Assembly (NCBI RefSeq): GCF_007860075.1
Contig: NZ_SJPP01000001.1
Span: 620,001-684,000, forward strand
Origin: Symmachiella macrocystis
GTDB taxonomy: Bacteria; Planctomycetota; Planctomycetia; Planctomycetales; Planctomycetaceae
Length of the DNA stretch: 64,000 bases
Reading direction: 5' to 3'
Shown: in pieces, positions 26,499-35,224 of the stretch
Position numbering within the stretch: the stretch's first letter is position 1
How the letters are laid out: each line of letters begins with the position of its first letter
The notes under the pieces: model-generated
What the model was told of the DNA's origin: nothing
Databases searched by the model: none
Seen by the model: the letters and a program-made list of their open reading frames with translations, nothing else
Position numbers and translations under genes: made by a program

Positions 26499-27297
26499 GT
26501 GGGCCTTTGTCTTCGATATTCGGGCCTTGGAGGAATTGTGGCTTCGTGACCAGAAATGTTTGATCCGAATCTGCTGATGGAGCATGACACTGCAGGCAGT
26601 TGTTTCTCCAGGGATGTGTTGTGCGAATTCCCTGCAATCCCACGTAGCCATGACAACTCTTGCAGTTGGAACGCATCCAGGTTGTGTGCGGGATTTGTGG
26701 CGGAGCACCCGGGAAGGAGCGGGGTCCTTGTTGGGGAGCTTTTACACCATCAAAGCGATTCTCGCGAAAGTGGATCGGGTTTGCATGTCGAGAACTGCTT
26801 TCGACATGGCACTGCGTGCAGTTGCTTAAAAGCTGATGGGACATGGATGGGATTCGTAGCGATTGCGTTTTTGCGCCGACGCTATGACAGGCCACACAGG
26901 AAGCGTCTGAAATCTGGTCTATCGAATGCGGAATCGTCGGTGGTGCACCATTAAATGCGCGATTCGCATCACGTTGCCGAAGTGCAACGAGTTTGTCTTC
27001 CGGTTTAATTGTGATCTTCTCCGCAGGATCAACCGATGACTTGAGGCCGGAGAGTAACGTCTGGCTTCGTCGTTTGAAAGTTGCTTGCGCCATTTCTGCG
27101 TAATGCGTTGCGGGTATCACTCCCGGTTCGGCCGTGGAAAGTGATTCGATGCTACCGTCGTTAACGCGTAATGGTGGTGGGGTTTCTGGTGCGTTCATTG
27201 GAGATTGAAGTCCGGTGAAGTAACCGGCGACAGCCAAGGAAATCACCACAAGAGCAATGAGCATGACCGTGTTGGACTTTGGATCAACGTTCATCAT
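26485..27297 (-). CDS. napB: NapB-like periplasmic nitrate reductase cytochrome subunit, tetraheme
   Basis: 270 aa. An N-terminal signal anchor (TVMLIALVVISLAVAGYFTG) places it in the periplasm. Four CxxCH heme motifs are visible: CVACH, CTQCH, CKSCH and CLQCH, where classical NapB has two. The sequence shows an internal duplication: GAPPTIPHSIDQ...CVACH...CTQCH and GAPPQIPHTTWM...CKSCH...CLQCH. The GAPP.IPH segment before a heme is the NapB signature, so NapB was apparently doubled. It passes electrons to NapA for nitrate reduction to nitrite. It overlaps napA by 4 bp and the next gene by 14 bp. Confidence 0.85.
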   Translation of the reverse strand: MMNVDPKSNTVMLIALVVISLAVAGYFTGLQSPMNAPETPPPLRVNDGSIESLSTAEPGVIPATHYAEMAQATFKRRSQTLLSGLKSSVDPAEKITIKPEDKLVALRQRDANRAFNGAPPTIPHSIDQISDASCVACHSVGAKTQSLRIPSMSHQLLSNCTQCHVESSSRHANPIHFRENRFDGVKAPQQGPRSFPGAPPQIPHTTWMRSNCKSCHGYVGLQGIRTTHPWRNNCLQCHAPSADSDQTFLVTKPQFLQGPNIEDKGPHGKR

Positions 27298-29720
27298 GAC
27301 ACCTTTTTGATCCGCACGGCAGACTTCTTGTAATCCGGCTGTTTTGAAAACGGGTCAATCGCATCGAGTGTCAGGTCGTTGACCAGCAGCGTTTCATCGA
27401 AGAAGGGAATAAAGACTGTCCCGCGTGGCGGTTGCCCGCGCCCATCAATCCACGCAGGAATCACTATCGAGCCGCGACGCGACTCGACTTGTACTTTATC
27501 ACCATTGCGAATTCCATAAACGTCAGCGTCTTCCGCACTGATCTCCAGATATCCTCCCGGCATGGCGCTGCTCAGTTCCGGAATGCGACGTGTCATCGAT
27601 CCCGTATGCCAATGTTCCAAAACGCGTCCTGTGCATAGCATCAGCGGATATTCATTATCGGGAACTTCCGCAGGGGCGATCCAGGGATGAAACCATATCT
27701 GGGCGCGGTCATCGTGGGTCGAGGAGTGGTAGAACTGAATCTCTTCACCCGATTTCACATAGGGGTCGTAGCCTTCAGAAAATCGCCAGCGTGTCTCGTG
27801 CCATTCACCATTTTGTTCAACGACAGGCCAGCGGAGACCGTGAGCTTTGACATACTCATCGTATGGTGCAAGATCCTTGTGTTTCAGTCGACTGAACTGC
27901 CGGTATTCGTCGAATAGATGTTTGTCAACGTTCACGTCATAGTAGTGCTCCCAATCCCAGATGGGGACTGGCTTATCGTCGTTATTTTTGACTTCAAATA
28001 GGAAGCGATCATCGCGATCCTGCATGCCTTCGTTGCCGCGATCAAATAACTCATGAGCGACGGCAATCGTCTGCCAGCAGTCATCGCGAGCATCCCCAGG
28101 GGGATCGACCATTTTGAACCATTGCTGGGTGCGGCGTTCGGAATTCCCGACAACACCGTTTTTCTCGACCCACATCGCGGACGGCAGAATCAAGTCCGCT
28201 AGCCGTGTCGTCGCGGTTGGATAGACGTCGCTAACAATCAAAAATTTATCTTTGAGGTTGGTTTTGTTATTCCCCTTGGGATTGAACAATTTATTGAGGT
28301 TTGGAAGCGTTTGGCCGGGGTTGGTTACCTGGACCCAGATCGTGCTGATATCGCCGCCTTGATCGGTTGGTGTGCAAAAACTCTCCCACATTTTGACGGT
28401 ATGATATCCGGGAGTCGACTGGACGCGGCCTGCTGGGATGTTCCATAAATCTTCCGTCTGTTTGCGATGCTCTTCATTGGTAACAACTCTCCCTCCGGGT
28501 AGGGCATGCGACAGCGTGCCGACTTCTCGCACGGTTCCACATGCTGATGGTTGACCGGTAAGGCTGGTGGGTGCGTTTCCCGGAGTGCCGAAGTGACCGC
28601 TCAAGAGATGGACGCCATGCACCATCGAGTTGATAGCGGTTCCGCGGGTATGCTGATTCATCCCCATGCACCACAGCGATGTGATCTTGAGTTCAGGATT
28701 CCCGAACAGATCGCCCAACATACGAATTTTTTCAGCAGGGACACCTGATAGCTGTTCGACATGCTCAGGGGTGTACGGCTCGAGAAACGACCTGTAGTCG
28801 TCAAACGAAATTGCTTTGCCGTGCAGATTGGGGTTCTCGTCGTCGGGCGCTTTGAAGTTGCAGAAGGAGTCAATGAACTTGCGGTCGTACGTTCCATTCT
28901 TGATCAGAAGGTGAGCAATGCCGTTGGCAATGGCCAAGTCGCCGTGGCCTTTCATCTCCAGATAGTGCTGACAGGCATCGGTTGTGCGAGTGCGTCGTGT
29001 CCCTATATCAATTAGCTGGACATTTTCGCCTCGGCTACGTCGATCCGTGACACGAGAGAATAGTACAGGGTGCATTTCCGCAGGATTGTTTCCCCACATG
29101 ATTAGGACATCGCAGACGTCGAGGTCGTCATAACAACCAGCCGGTTCGTCGACCCCGTACGTAGCTAGAAATCCGGTGACAGCTGACGCCATACAGAGAC
29201 GCGCATTGGGGTCGATATGATTATTGGCCAGTCCACCTTTCATAAATTTCTGAGCGGCGTAGCCTTCTGGAATAGTCCACTGTCCGGAACCATAGAATGC
29301 GAACCGTTCTGGAGCTGCTTCGATTCGATCAGCAATTGTCTCGATCGCTTTGTTCCAGGAAATCTCTTGATAGTCATCGCCGACTCGCAACAGTGGCTTG
29401 GTCAGACGATCTTTCCCATAGAGCGCAGAACCGACATGATAACCTTTAACGCAGAGTAAACCTTTGTTGACATCGGCGTTCCTGTCACCGGCCACGGCGA
29501 CGACTTTGCTATCCTGGACGCCAACTTGGACATGACAGCCGGTCCCACAAAATCGGCACGGGGCTTTGTTCCACTGAATTCCCGATTTCGGTTCCTCTGC
29601 AAGGATGGGAAGTGAGTAATTCGTGCCGCCGGCAACGGCAGTTGCTGCAGCCATCGCGGATACTTTGATGAATTGCCGCCGCTGGAGAGATTCGTTTGTC
29701 TGTGGCCTGTCACTGTTCAT
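27294..29720 (-). CDS. napA: Periplasmic nitrate reductase catalytic subunit
   Basis: 808 aa, usual size. Twin-arginine signal (LQRRQFIKVSAMAAATAVAGG) for folded export by Tat. The [4Fe-4S] site CRFCGTGCHVQVGV continues with GLLCVKGYH. The molybdenum ligand Cys lies in NARLCMASAV. Bis-MGD-binding stretches are seen as IMWGNNPAEMHPVLFSR, GMNQHTRGTAINSM and, near the end, LMLCTGRVLEHWHTGSMTRR with GYLEISAEDADVYGIRNGD. It reduces nitrate to nitrite in the periplasm. napD precedes it (4-bp overlap) and napB follows (4-bp overlap). Related molybdoenzymes (NasA, FdhG) are less likely because of the NapD/NapB partners and the Cys ligand. Confidence 0.96.
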   Translation of the reverse strand: MNSDRPQTNESLQRRQFIKVSAMAAATAVAGGTNYSLPILAEEPKSGIQWNKAPCRFCGTGCHVQVGVQDSKVVAVAGDRNADVNKGLLCVKGYHVGSALYGKDRLTKPLLRVGDDYQEISWNKAIETIADRIEAAPERFAFYGSGQWTIPEGYAAQKFMKGGLANNHIDPNARLCMASAVTGFLATYGVDEPAGCYDDLDVCDVLIMWGNNPAEMHPVLFSRVTDRRSRGENVQLIDIGTRRTRTTDACQHYLEMKGHGDLAIANGIAHLLIKNGTYDRKFIDSFCNFKAPDDENPNLHGKAISFDDYRSFLEPYTPEHVEQLSGVPAEKIRMLGDLFGNPELKITSLWCMGMNQHTRGTAINSMVHGVHLLSGHFGTPGNAPTSLTGQPSACGTVREVGTLSHALPGGRVVTNEEHRKQTEDLWNIPAGRVQSTPGYHTVKMWESFCTPTDQGGDISTIWVQVTNPGQTLPNLNKLFNPKGNNKTNLKDKFLIVSDVYPTATTRLADLILPSAMWVEKNGVVGNSERRTQQWFKMVDPPGDARDDCWQTIAVAHELFDRGNEGMQDRDDRFLFEVKNNDDKPVPIWDWEHYYDVNVDKHLFDEYRQFSRLKHKDLAPYDEYVKAHGLRWPVVEQNGEWHETRWRFSEGYDPYVKSGEEIQFYHSSTHDDRAQIWFHPWIAPAEVPDNEYPLMLCTGRVLEHWHTGSMTRRIPELSSAMPGGYLEISAEDADVYGIRNGDKVQVESRRGSIVIPAWIDGRGQPPRGTVFIPFFDETLLVNDLTLDAIDPFSKQPDYKKSAVRIKKVS

Positions 29721-29998
29721 AGTTCGTTTCTTTCCGATGTGACTGTGGCGACACGTTCTGGCTTGTCTTCAAAATGGACAAAAACGATATCAACAAACGC
29801 CACTCCAGGGCAATCTTGAATAAGTCGCGTTGTTTCTTCGAGTGTATTCGGACACGGTGAATCGATCGTCATCGGAATCCGATGCGCGTCACCAGTAAAA
29901 TCGCCAATTTCCACATTTGGTATTTTGGCGATGCCTGCGATGATATGTGGCAGTTGTCCATCGTGTTCTTCCAGCGAGGCGACAATACCGGCGATCAT
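29717..29998 (-). CDS. napD: NapD, Tat-signal chaperone for NapA
   Basis: 93 aa, first gene of the minus-strand nap operon. NapD binds the twin-arginine signal of NapA and holds back export until the molybdenum cofactor is in place. The ferredoxin-like fold pattern is seen in IAGIVASLEEHDGQLPHIIAG, IPNVEIGDFTGDAHRIPMTI and DCPGVAFVDIVFVHFED, matching the usual I-P-G-V-E and G-V-L-S-A-x-L-V-Y-H positions only loosely. The 4-bp overlap with napA strongly supports the assignment. No napC, napF, napG or napH gene is present in the window. Confidence 0.85.
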   Translation of the reverse strand: MIAGIVASLEEHDGQLPHIIAGIAKIPNVEIGDFTGDAHRIPMTIDSPCPNTLEETTRLIQDCPGVAFVDIVFVHFEDKPERVATVTSERNEL

Positions 29999-30150
29999 GA
30001 TTGGCCTTCGTCATTTCGGGGAGTCGTCTACAATCTCGGACGAGAAGGCAGTTTTCGGTGGGCAGACCACTATTCTAGACACAGAAGTCTACATTTGTTA
30101 CTCTGTTTTCGTCAACAGCCAAGAATGCACTTAGAGCCTTAACCTATTAG

Positions 30151-30417
30151 GTGCTGCAGGCGAATCGATACGTCAACCAAGCAGATCTATCCCAAGAGAC
30201 GCTTGTGTCTCCGGCAGAACTGCTGAAGGTCTTGAATCAACTTGATTATACGGTGCTTATCGTGTCACGGCGTGGTCCAGGAGGCGGTTATTGATTGTGA
30301 TTGCCCACAGAGAGGAACTGAAAGCACTTCATGTGTTGCCGGCTGTCGACACACTCCCCGAAATCAATGAGTTATCGCTGGGCCTGAGTAGTTGTCTCCT
30401 TTGTGTTAATTTCTGAA
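30151..30417 (+). pseudogene. Broken Rrf2-type (NsrR/IscR-like) transcription regulator
   Basis: Between napD and the cytochrome gene one frame reads QANRYVNQADLSQETLVSPA, LLKVLNQLDYTVLIVSRRGP, GGGY and then TGA. The wing of Rrf2 regulators is normally SxRGPGGGYRLA, so the stop sits where Arg is expected (CGA to TGA would do it). A frame two bases over continues with REELKALHVLPAVDTLPEIN and ELSLGLSSCLLC, the shape of the Rrf2 effector end with Cys ligands. The start and first helices are missing. Rrf2 proteins often sense NO or Fe-S state, so a former nitrate or nitrosative-stress regulator is plausible. Confidence 0.65.
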
Positions 30418-30483
30418 CGAAGCGATTCGACTTGTCGATGAGGCATTCACTCAGACAAGAAATTCAGACCCGATTCCACGAAA

Positions 30484-31221
30484 GTGTCCACGACAGTGCG
30501 ACTTGCCCCACAACAATCTAGCACTAAAACTGCCGGTCAAAGTAAACATTTGTTGCGGCGAGTTGTCTTTGTGTTTGGTCTTCTGTGCATCGTGATTGCA
30601 GGGTTTGGGGTCACAGCGACGTTTCTCAACACTGGTAACGCAGAGGCTGGGGCCGATTCGGCCACGGAGCTTGGCACAGAACCTGATCACGAATCCGCTT
30701 CGCGCATTGATGATGCAAGTCGCTCGAAAACAAAGTTTCCCGTTTCAATCAGAAAACCAGTCGGACCACCTCGTGTTGAGACTGGCTTGATCGATTTGCA
30801 TGGAAAACCAGTCATGGCGGCCTGCTCCACCTGCCACAGCACTCGTCCGCCAAACCCTCTAAATAGGAATGGCAAAGATCTGGATGAATTCCATGGTGGG
30901 ATGGCGTTCTCGCACGGCGCGGTTAGTTGCCTATCGTGTCACAATGATCGAGACTATGACACGTTGAAATTGGCGGACGGTCGCCGAGTTGAGTTCACTG
31001 ACGTAATGACGCTTTGTGCCCAATGTCACGGACCGCAGATGACTGCCTACCAGCATGGGGCCCACGGTGGGATGTCGGGCCACTGGGATTTGACACGTGG
31101 ACCGCAATTCAAGAACAACTGCATCGATTGCCACGATCCCCATGCGCCGCAGTTTCCAAAGATGCGGCCCACTTTCAAACCGCGCGATCGCTTTCTCGAT
31201 CAGCCGAGGACAAACCATTGA
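30484..31221 (+). CDS. Tetraheme c-type cytochrome of the nitrate-reductase electron chain
   Basis: 245 aa from a GTG at 30484. One N-terminal membrane anchor (RRVVFVFGLLCIVIAGFGVTATFL), a ~70-aa acidic/Ser linker, then four CxxCH heme sites: CSTCH, CLSCH, CAQCH and CIDCH. Fifth and sixth His candidates occur in EFHGGMAFSHGA and AYQHGAHGG. It resembles the NrfB/QrcA-type small multiheme group. Expected to face the periplasm and move electrons from the membrane quinol-oxidising module (next two genes) to NapB. Stop TGA at 31219 overlaps the next gene's TTG start. Confidence 0.82.
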   Translation: MSTTVRLAPQQSSTKTAGQSKHLLRRVVFVFGLLCIVIAGFGVTATFLNTGNAEAGADSATELGTEPDHESASRIDDASRSKTKFPVSIRKPVGPPRVETGLIDLHGKPVMAACSTCHSTRPPNPLNRNGKDLDEFHGGMAFSHGAVSCLSCHNDRDYDTLKLADGRRVEFTDVMTLCAQCHGPQMTAYQHGAHGGMSGHWDLTRGPQFKNNCIDCHDPHAPQFPKMRPTFKPRDRFLDQPRTNH

Positions 31222-32192
31222 GTGTCGACGACCAACCTTCCCCAGAGCAACAAACGGGGGACTTCTACGAGGCACTTCTGCCGATACTGAACCAGCCACC
31301 GACGCGTCGTACCGCATTAAAAGCTGCCGGCGCCGCGCTCGGTTTGGCCGCATTTGGGAAAGCGATTTCGCCCCTCTGGAGTATTCCTGAAAATGTCTCG
31401 ACGGATGAGTTTCTTCAACAACATTACAAGGAACTAACGGACGAGGATAAGAGAAAAGTTTTTGAGCGACTCGAGGCAGAAACAAAAGAGTTGCACGGCG
31501 CGAGCGTCACGATTTCCGACCCGAAGCCGATTCCCGGAGTTCGCTATGGCTACGCAATCAATCTCAGCAAGTGCAACGGCAATGGGGCATGCATGGAAGC
31601 TTGCAACAAAGAAAACAATCACCATCGAGGCGTCGATCAGTCCTATATTCGTGTGCTAGAAATGTCCAAAGGTTCGATGGACATGGAAGAAGGCAACACG
31701 ACTTACGACCATACCGTGCCACAAGATGATAAGTATTACATGCCTGTGCAGTGCCAGCAATGTGATAACCCACCTTGTGTGACTGTCTGTCCCGTTGAAG
31801 CAACTTGGAAAGAGGATGACGGCATCGTTGTGGTCGATTACAACTGGTGTATCGGCTGCCGTTACTGCGAAGCTGCTTGCCCGTATCATGCTCGACGATT
31901 CAATTGGGAAGAGCCAGAGATACCCTCTGATGAGGTCAACCCGGATCAAGGGTATCTGTCAAACCGGATCCGACCGCAGGGGACGATGGAAAAATGCCAC
32001 TTCTGCCTGCACCGAACGCGCGAAGGTCGATTGCCTGCATGTCTTGAAGCTTGTCCAACAGGTGCGCGAATGTTCGGTGATTTGAACGACCCGGACTCAG
32101 ATATCAATTGGGTTCTCAAGAACAAGCGGGTGTTTGTTTTGAAAGAAGATCTCGGAACTCAACCTAGTTTTTTTTACTTTTTTGATTCTTAA
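31218..32192 (+). CDS. Four-cluster [4Fe-4S] ferredoxin subunit (NrfC/PsrB-like)
   Basis: 324 aa if the TTG at 31218 is the start (TTGA overlap, GAGG 10 nt upstream). A Tat-like signal TRRTALKAAGAALGLAAFGKA is near residue 30. Four cysteine clusters: CNGNGACMEACNKEN, CQQCDNPPCVTVCP, CIGCRYCEAACPYHA and CHFCLHRTREGRLPACLEACP. This is the electron-transfer subunit that in CISM enzymes carries electrons between an NrfD-type membrane subunit and a periplasmic partner. Here the partner is presumably the tetraheme cytochrome before it. The frame reaches back to 31014, but that part lies inside the cytochrome gene. Confidence 0.88.
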   Translation: MSVDDQPSPEQQTGDFYEALLPILNQPPTRRTALKAAGAALGLAAFGKAISPLWSIPENVSTDEFLQQHYKELTDEDKRKVFERLEAETKELHGASVTISDPKPIPGVRYGYAINLSKCNGNGACMEACNKENNHHRGVDQSYIRVLEMSKGSMDMEEGNTTYDHTVPQDDKYYMPVQCQQCDNPPCVTVCPVEATWKEDDGIVVVDYNWCIGCRYCEAACPYHARRFNWEEPEIPSDEVNPDQGYLSNRIRPQGTMEKCHFCLHRTREGRLPACLEACPTGARMFGDLNDPDSDINWVLKNKRVFVLKEDLGTQPSFFYFFDS

Positions 32193-32194
32193 AC

Positions 32195-33463
32195 ATGTCC
32201 TCCGCCATCGCTCCTAAATTGTCCGGCGCCGCCGCTCACCCGATTCGTAGCTACCCTAAGTTTCTCTGGTGGGGACTGGGCCAAGCTACAAACGGTGGAC
32301 TGCTGTTCTACCTCTGGATGTTCGTTCTGACGGCGATCGCTCTTGTCGGGGCCAACGCATGGGCTGTTCAGGTTGCCAATGGCATGATCGTTACGAACAT
32401 GACCGATCATGTCAGTTGGGGACTCTATATCGCCAATTTCACATTCATGGTCGGAGTCGCGGCAGGCGGCGTTATGATGGTCATCCCGGCGTATTTATAT
32501 CACGACAAGAAGATGCACGATGTCGTGATTATTGGCGAGATGCTTGCCATCGCAGCCATCGTGATGTGCCTCTTATTTGTTGTGGCTGACCTTGGTCGTC
32601 CTGAACGATTCTGGCATCTGATTCCCGGAATCGGGCGTTTTAATTGGCCAATGTCAATGCTGACTTGGGATGTCATTGTGCTGAACGGCTACCTGTTATT
32701 GAATCTCCATATCTGTGGCTACTTACTCTACATGAGATTCCTTGACCGTCAGCCAAACAATTGGTGGTATGTCCCGTTTGTGTGGGCTTCCGTGTTTTGG
32801 GCCATTTCAATTCACACTGTCACTGCATTTCTGTACTGCGGGCTAGGCGGACGGCCATTCTGGAACACAGCATTGCTCGCACCTCGATTTTTGGCGAGCG
32901 CATTTGTTGCCGGCCCAGCTTTTATTCTAATCTTGTTTGCCATCATCCAACGCGTGACGGGTGAGAAGATTGATGATGGACCGAGACGGTTGCTCATCAA
33001 CATTATCCGAGTCACCGTTGTTGTGAATCTGCTGATGGTCGTATCGGAAGTCTTCACTGAGTTTTACACAGGAGGCGGACATACCGCTTCGGCACGATAT
33101 CTTTTTCTCGGTCTGCATGGCCACAACGCGCTCGTGCCGTGGATTTGGACGGCAATGGCCTTCAACGTCGTGTCCGCAGGATTGTTTCTGTCGCCGCTGG
33201 TTATGCGATACTCGACAGTATTGATTGTTGCCTGTGTACTTGCCTTCATCGGAGCATGGATCGAAAAGGGGATGGGGCTAATCGTCCCCGGCTTTATTCC
33301 CAGCACGCTTCATGAGATTGTTGAATATACTCCCAGTCTCGCGGAATGGAAAATCAGTGCAGGCATTTGGGCACTCGGTTTGATGGTGCTGACCATCTTG
33401 CTCAAGATGTCGATGGCCGTCATTTCAACAAGTTCGAAACCAGCCATGCCAGAGAATCTATAG
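32195..33463 (+). CDS. nrfD: NrfD/PsrC-type quinol-oxidising membrane subunit
   Basis: 422 aa with about ten hydrophobic helices; NrfD family (polysulfide reductase membrane subunit). Signs: YPKFLWWGLGQATNGGLLFY, DHVSWGLYIANFTFMVGVAA, VVADLGRPERFWHLIPGIGR, MLTWDVIVLNGYLLL, HTVTAFLYCGLGGRPFWN and GLHGHNALVPWIWTAMAF. The HxxGRPxR-like quinone-side segment is DLGRPERFWH. NrfD proteins exchange electrons with (mena)quinol and may move protons. It starts 2 bp after the FeS subunit, so cytochrome, FeS and NrfD form one operon divergent from napDAB and probably replace NapC as the quinol dehydrogenase. Downstream is repeat copy 2. Confidence 0.9.
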   Translation: MSSAIAPKLSGAAAHPIRSYPKFLWWGLGQATNGGLLFYLWMFVLTAIALVGANAWAVQVANGMIVTNMTDHVSWGLYIANFTFMVGVAAGGVMMVIPAYLYHDKKMHDVVIIGEMLAIAAIVMCLLFVVADLGRPERFWHLIPGIGRFNWPMSMLTWDVIVLNGYLLLNLHICGYLLYMRFLDRQPNNWWYVPFVWASVFWAISIHTVTAFLYCGLGGRPFWNTALLAPRFLASAFVAGPAFILILFAIIQRVTGEKIDDGPRRLLINIIRVTVVVNLLMVVSEVFTEFYTGGGHTASARYLFLGLHGHNALVPWIWTAMAFNVVSAGLFLSPLVMRYSTVLIVACVLAFIGAWIEKGMGLIVPGFIPSTLHEIVEYTPSLAEWKISAGIWALGLMVLTILLKMSMAVISTSSKPAMPENL

Positions 33464-33464
33464 G

Positions 33465-33553
33465 CTCACGCGGTTCAAAAATAATGACGGACGTAAGTTG
33501 AACCCGCAAAGAAAGTACAATCCAAAAGTCTTGGCCAGTACTGACTGAAGAAA
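33465..33553 (+). repeat. Dispersed ~85-bp repeat with GGTTCAA/TTGAACC stem, copy 2
   Basis: Directly follows the NrfD stop. Inverted repeat GGTTCAA (33472-33478) and TTGAACC (33498-33504) around 19 nt. It is the counterpart of 25064-25150 (similar order of blocks, diverged sequence) in the same orientation. The two copies bracket the nap locus, including the napDAB and NrfD arms. Confidence 0.6.
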
Positions 33554-34019
33554 TAGGCTACAGATGATCGATTCGCAGATCGTCTAGGCCAATCTCGTTA
33601 ATCGGCGGTGATGGGCAGGTTTAGCTTCTCCGTTATTGCTTGACCGACACTTGTCGAGAATACAGCGGACGTGAACTGAGTCGCGCGCGACTGTGCGAAT
33701 CCCGAATTCGCCTTGGCCACTCCGTTGCCATTGTAATGTCAGGGCATTGTTTACTTGTTTGCCATATTGATCGAGCAATTTCAACTTGATCTTCAGCACT
33801 CAGGATTGCAGACAATTCATCCTCATTCAAGTCGGTGAACTTCGGACGGTTCATCGGTGTTTTGTGTCACACCATAGCGACGAGCCATTCGCCAGATAAC
33901 GATCGAATTGTATTTGAATCGTGGGTTTGCCGCCGGACTAAAACAACAGCCTTTGATCGCTGGAATAAGCGTCCTTACGGACGACCATGCCAATTCTGAC
34001 GCTCACCATGCTTTTCCCA
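33554..34019. other. Stretch with unassigned, probably broken minus-strand coding sequence
   Basis: Overlapping minus-strand frames (33584-33799 and 33633-33854) each look partly protein-like: MNRPKFTDLNEDELSAILSA in one and KLKLLDQYGKQVNNALTLQW in the other. This could be a small gene split by a frameshift, possibly a mobile-element relic. I recognise no family, and the two frames share no clear start signals. From 33860 to 34019 I see nothing. Confidence 0.3.
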
Positions 34020-34304
34020 TCAGCGATTCCGCTGATGCCTTATCCGACTAACGACAACGACGGCGGCAATTGCTAGCACCGCACCGCTCAAGGAGCACCA
34101 CGTCAAAAGCTGATAGAGAAACCCAACTCCGGCCATCGGATCGCCATGGCCAACAGCGCCTTGTGGGTCGAATATCACGCCGTAGAGAAAAATCGATCCT
34201 ACTACCAAACACACCATTGCCACACCGCCAACGATCCCCACAATTAGCAGGCCGAGAGCATTTAACGCCAGCTTTGAACAGGAAGCCCGCTTATGACTCA
34301 TCAT
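34020..34304 (-). CDS. Small membrane protein, paralogue of 35776-36090
   Basis: 94 aa with two helices: residues 14-44 (LGLLIVGIVGGVAMVCLVVGSIFLYGVIF) and 66-86 (WCSLSGAVLAIAAVVVVSRIR). Between them is FDPQGAVGHGDPMAGVG. It aligns with the protein at 35776-36090 in LGLL.VGIVGGV, LV.GSI, FDP.G....PM.G and GAVLAIAAVVV. The ATG at 34304 overlaps the upstream lipoprotein stop by 4 bp, so it is translationally coupled. No named family is known to me. It probably sits in the membrane with its basic C-terminus in the cytoplasm. Confidence 0.7.
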   Translation of the reverse strand: MMSHKRASCSKLALNALGLLIVGIVGGVAMVCLVVGSIFLYGVIFDPQGAVGHGDPMAGVGFLYQLLTWCSLSGAVLAIAAVVVVSRIRHQRNR

Positions 34305-35068
34305 TCGCCCTTCGGTTTCACTCTCGTGTCTGGTCGGCTCCTCTTCCGCCTGATGATTTCAACAGCCTTCACATGATCCCTCGAACCCACAATTGCCGTC
34401 AACTCTTCTTCCGTCAGTTTAATAGACCAAGACGTATCTGATGGACCGTCTGAAAGCCAGATTGTCGGTTCCACACCTTCAACCCACTCGACGGTCTTAT
34501 TATCGGGCATCAGGAGGAATCTCCCACCGACTGTCAAATAAAACTCATCTCCGAACCGTCTCCATAGATACACATTGCCTTCAAGGTGGTAGGGTTTTCG
34601 TGAAATACCGAACTGAGTATCAGGGATGTCGCCAAGATCAAAGTCGATTCCTGCATCTGCAAGAACCGCCTCAACGTCGTCGCCTTCCATAATTCGTTCG
34701 AATTGTGCTTCGTTGAGTTCCGCACGTTTTTCATCACCGGAAACGATGCGAAAATCAGGATCAAAAGAGCTTCCCTCCAAGTCATCGCCGCTGCGTTTGA
34801 TTTCGACTTGTTGTTGAATCCAGAGGCGATGACCACTTGCTAGTTCCGCCTGGGCCCCCAAGTAGCAATATCGACTGGGAAATGACATCGGAACATTGAT
34901 CTCTGTAACCGTTGTCTTCGCATCAGGAAAACGGTCTTGAAAACGAGCGAACAGCTCTTCGCTGCTGATATGACTGGAGATGATCTTAGACTCATCAATC
35001 TCACCTTTACACCCAACAATCAGCAGCACCAGAAGACAGGGCGACAAGCGAAGTAATGGCGTGGACAT
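34301..35068 (-). CDS. Hypothetical lipoprotein
   Basis: 255 aa from the ATG at 35068; the longer frame to 35137 lacks a signal. The N-terminus LLRLSPCLLVLLIVGCKGE is a signal peptide with a lipobox (LIVGC), so Cys would be lipidated and the protein held to a membrane. The rest is soluble and acidic (EEELTAIVGSRDHVKAVEII), with repeated Asp/Glu-rich helices and no catalytic motif I know. A 4-bp overlap with the small membrane protein after it marks a two-gene operon. Function unknown. Confidence 0.72.
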   Translation of the reverse strand: MSTPLLRLSPCLLVLLIVGCKGEIDESKIISSHISSEELFARFQDRFPDAKTTVTEINVPMSFPSRYCYLGAQAELASGHRLWIQQQVEIKRSGDDLEGSSFDPDFRIVSGDEKRAELNEAQFERIMEGDDVEAVLADAGIDFDLGDIPDTQFGISRKPYHLEGNVYLWRRFGDEFYLTVGGRFLLMPDNKTVEWVEGVEPTIWLSDGPSDTSWSIKLTEEELTAIVGSRDHVKAVEIIRRKRSRPDTRVKPKGE

Positions 35069-35224
35069 GGCGTTCCCCTCTGTGTTTTTTTGGTGTTTGT
35101 CAGGCGAGCAATGCGTTTTGAACAATTCAAAGTCCAAGTTTGGAGAATATCGGATTCCACGGTCCTGTTGGTCGCTCTTGGCGGCTTGTTCGTGATTAAC
35201 CTCGCCTGCTAGGTCGAGTATCCT

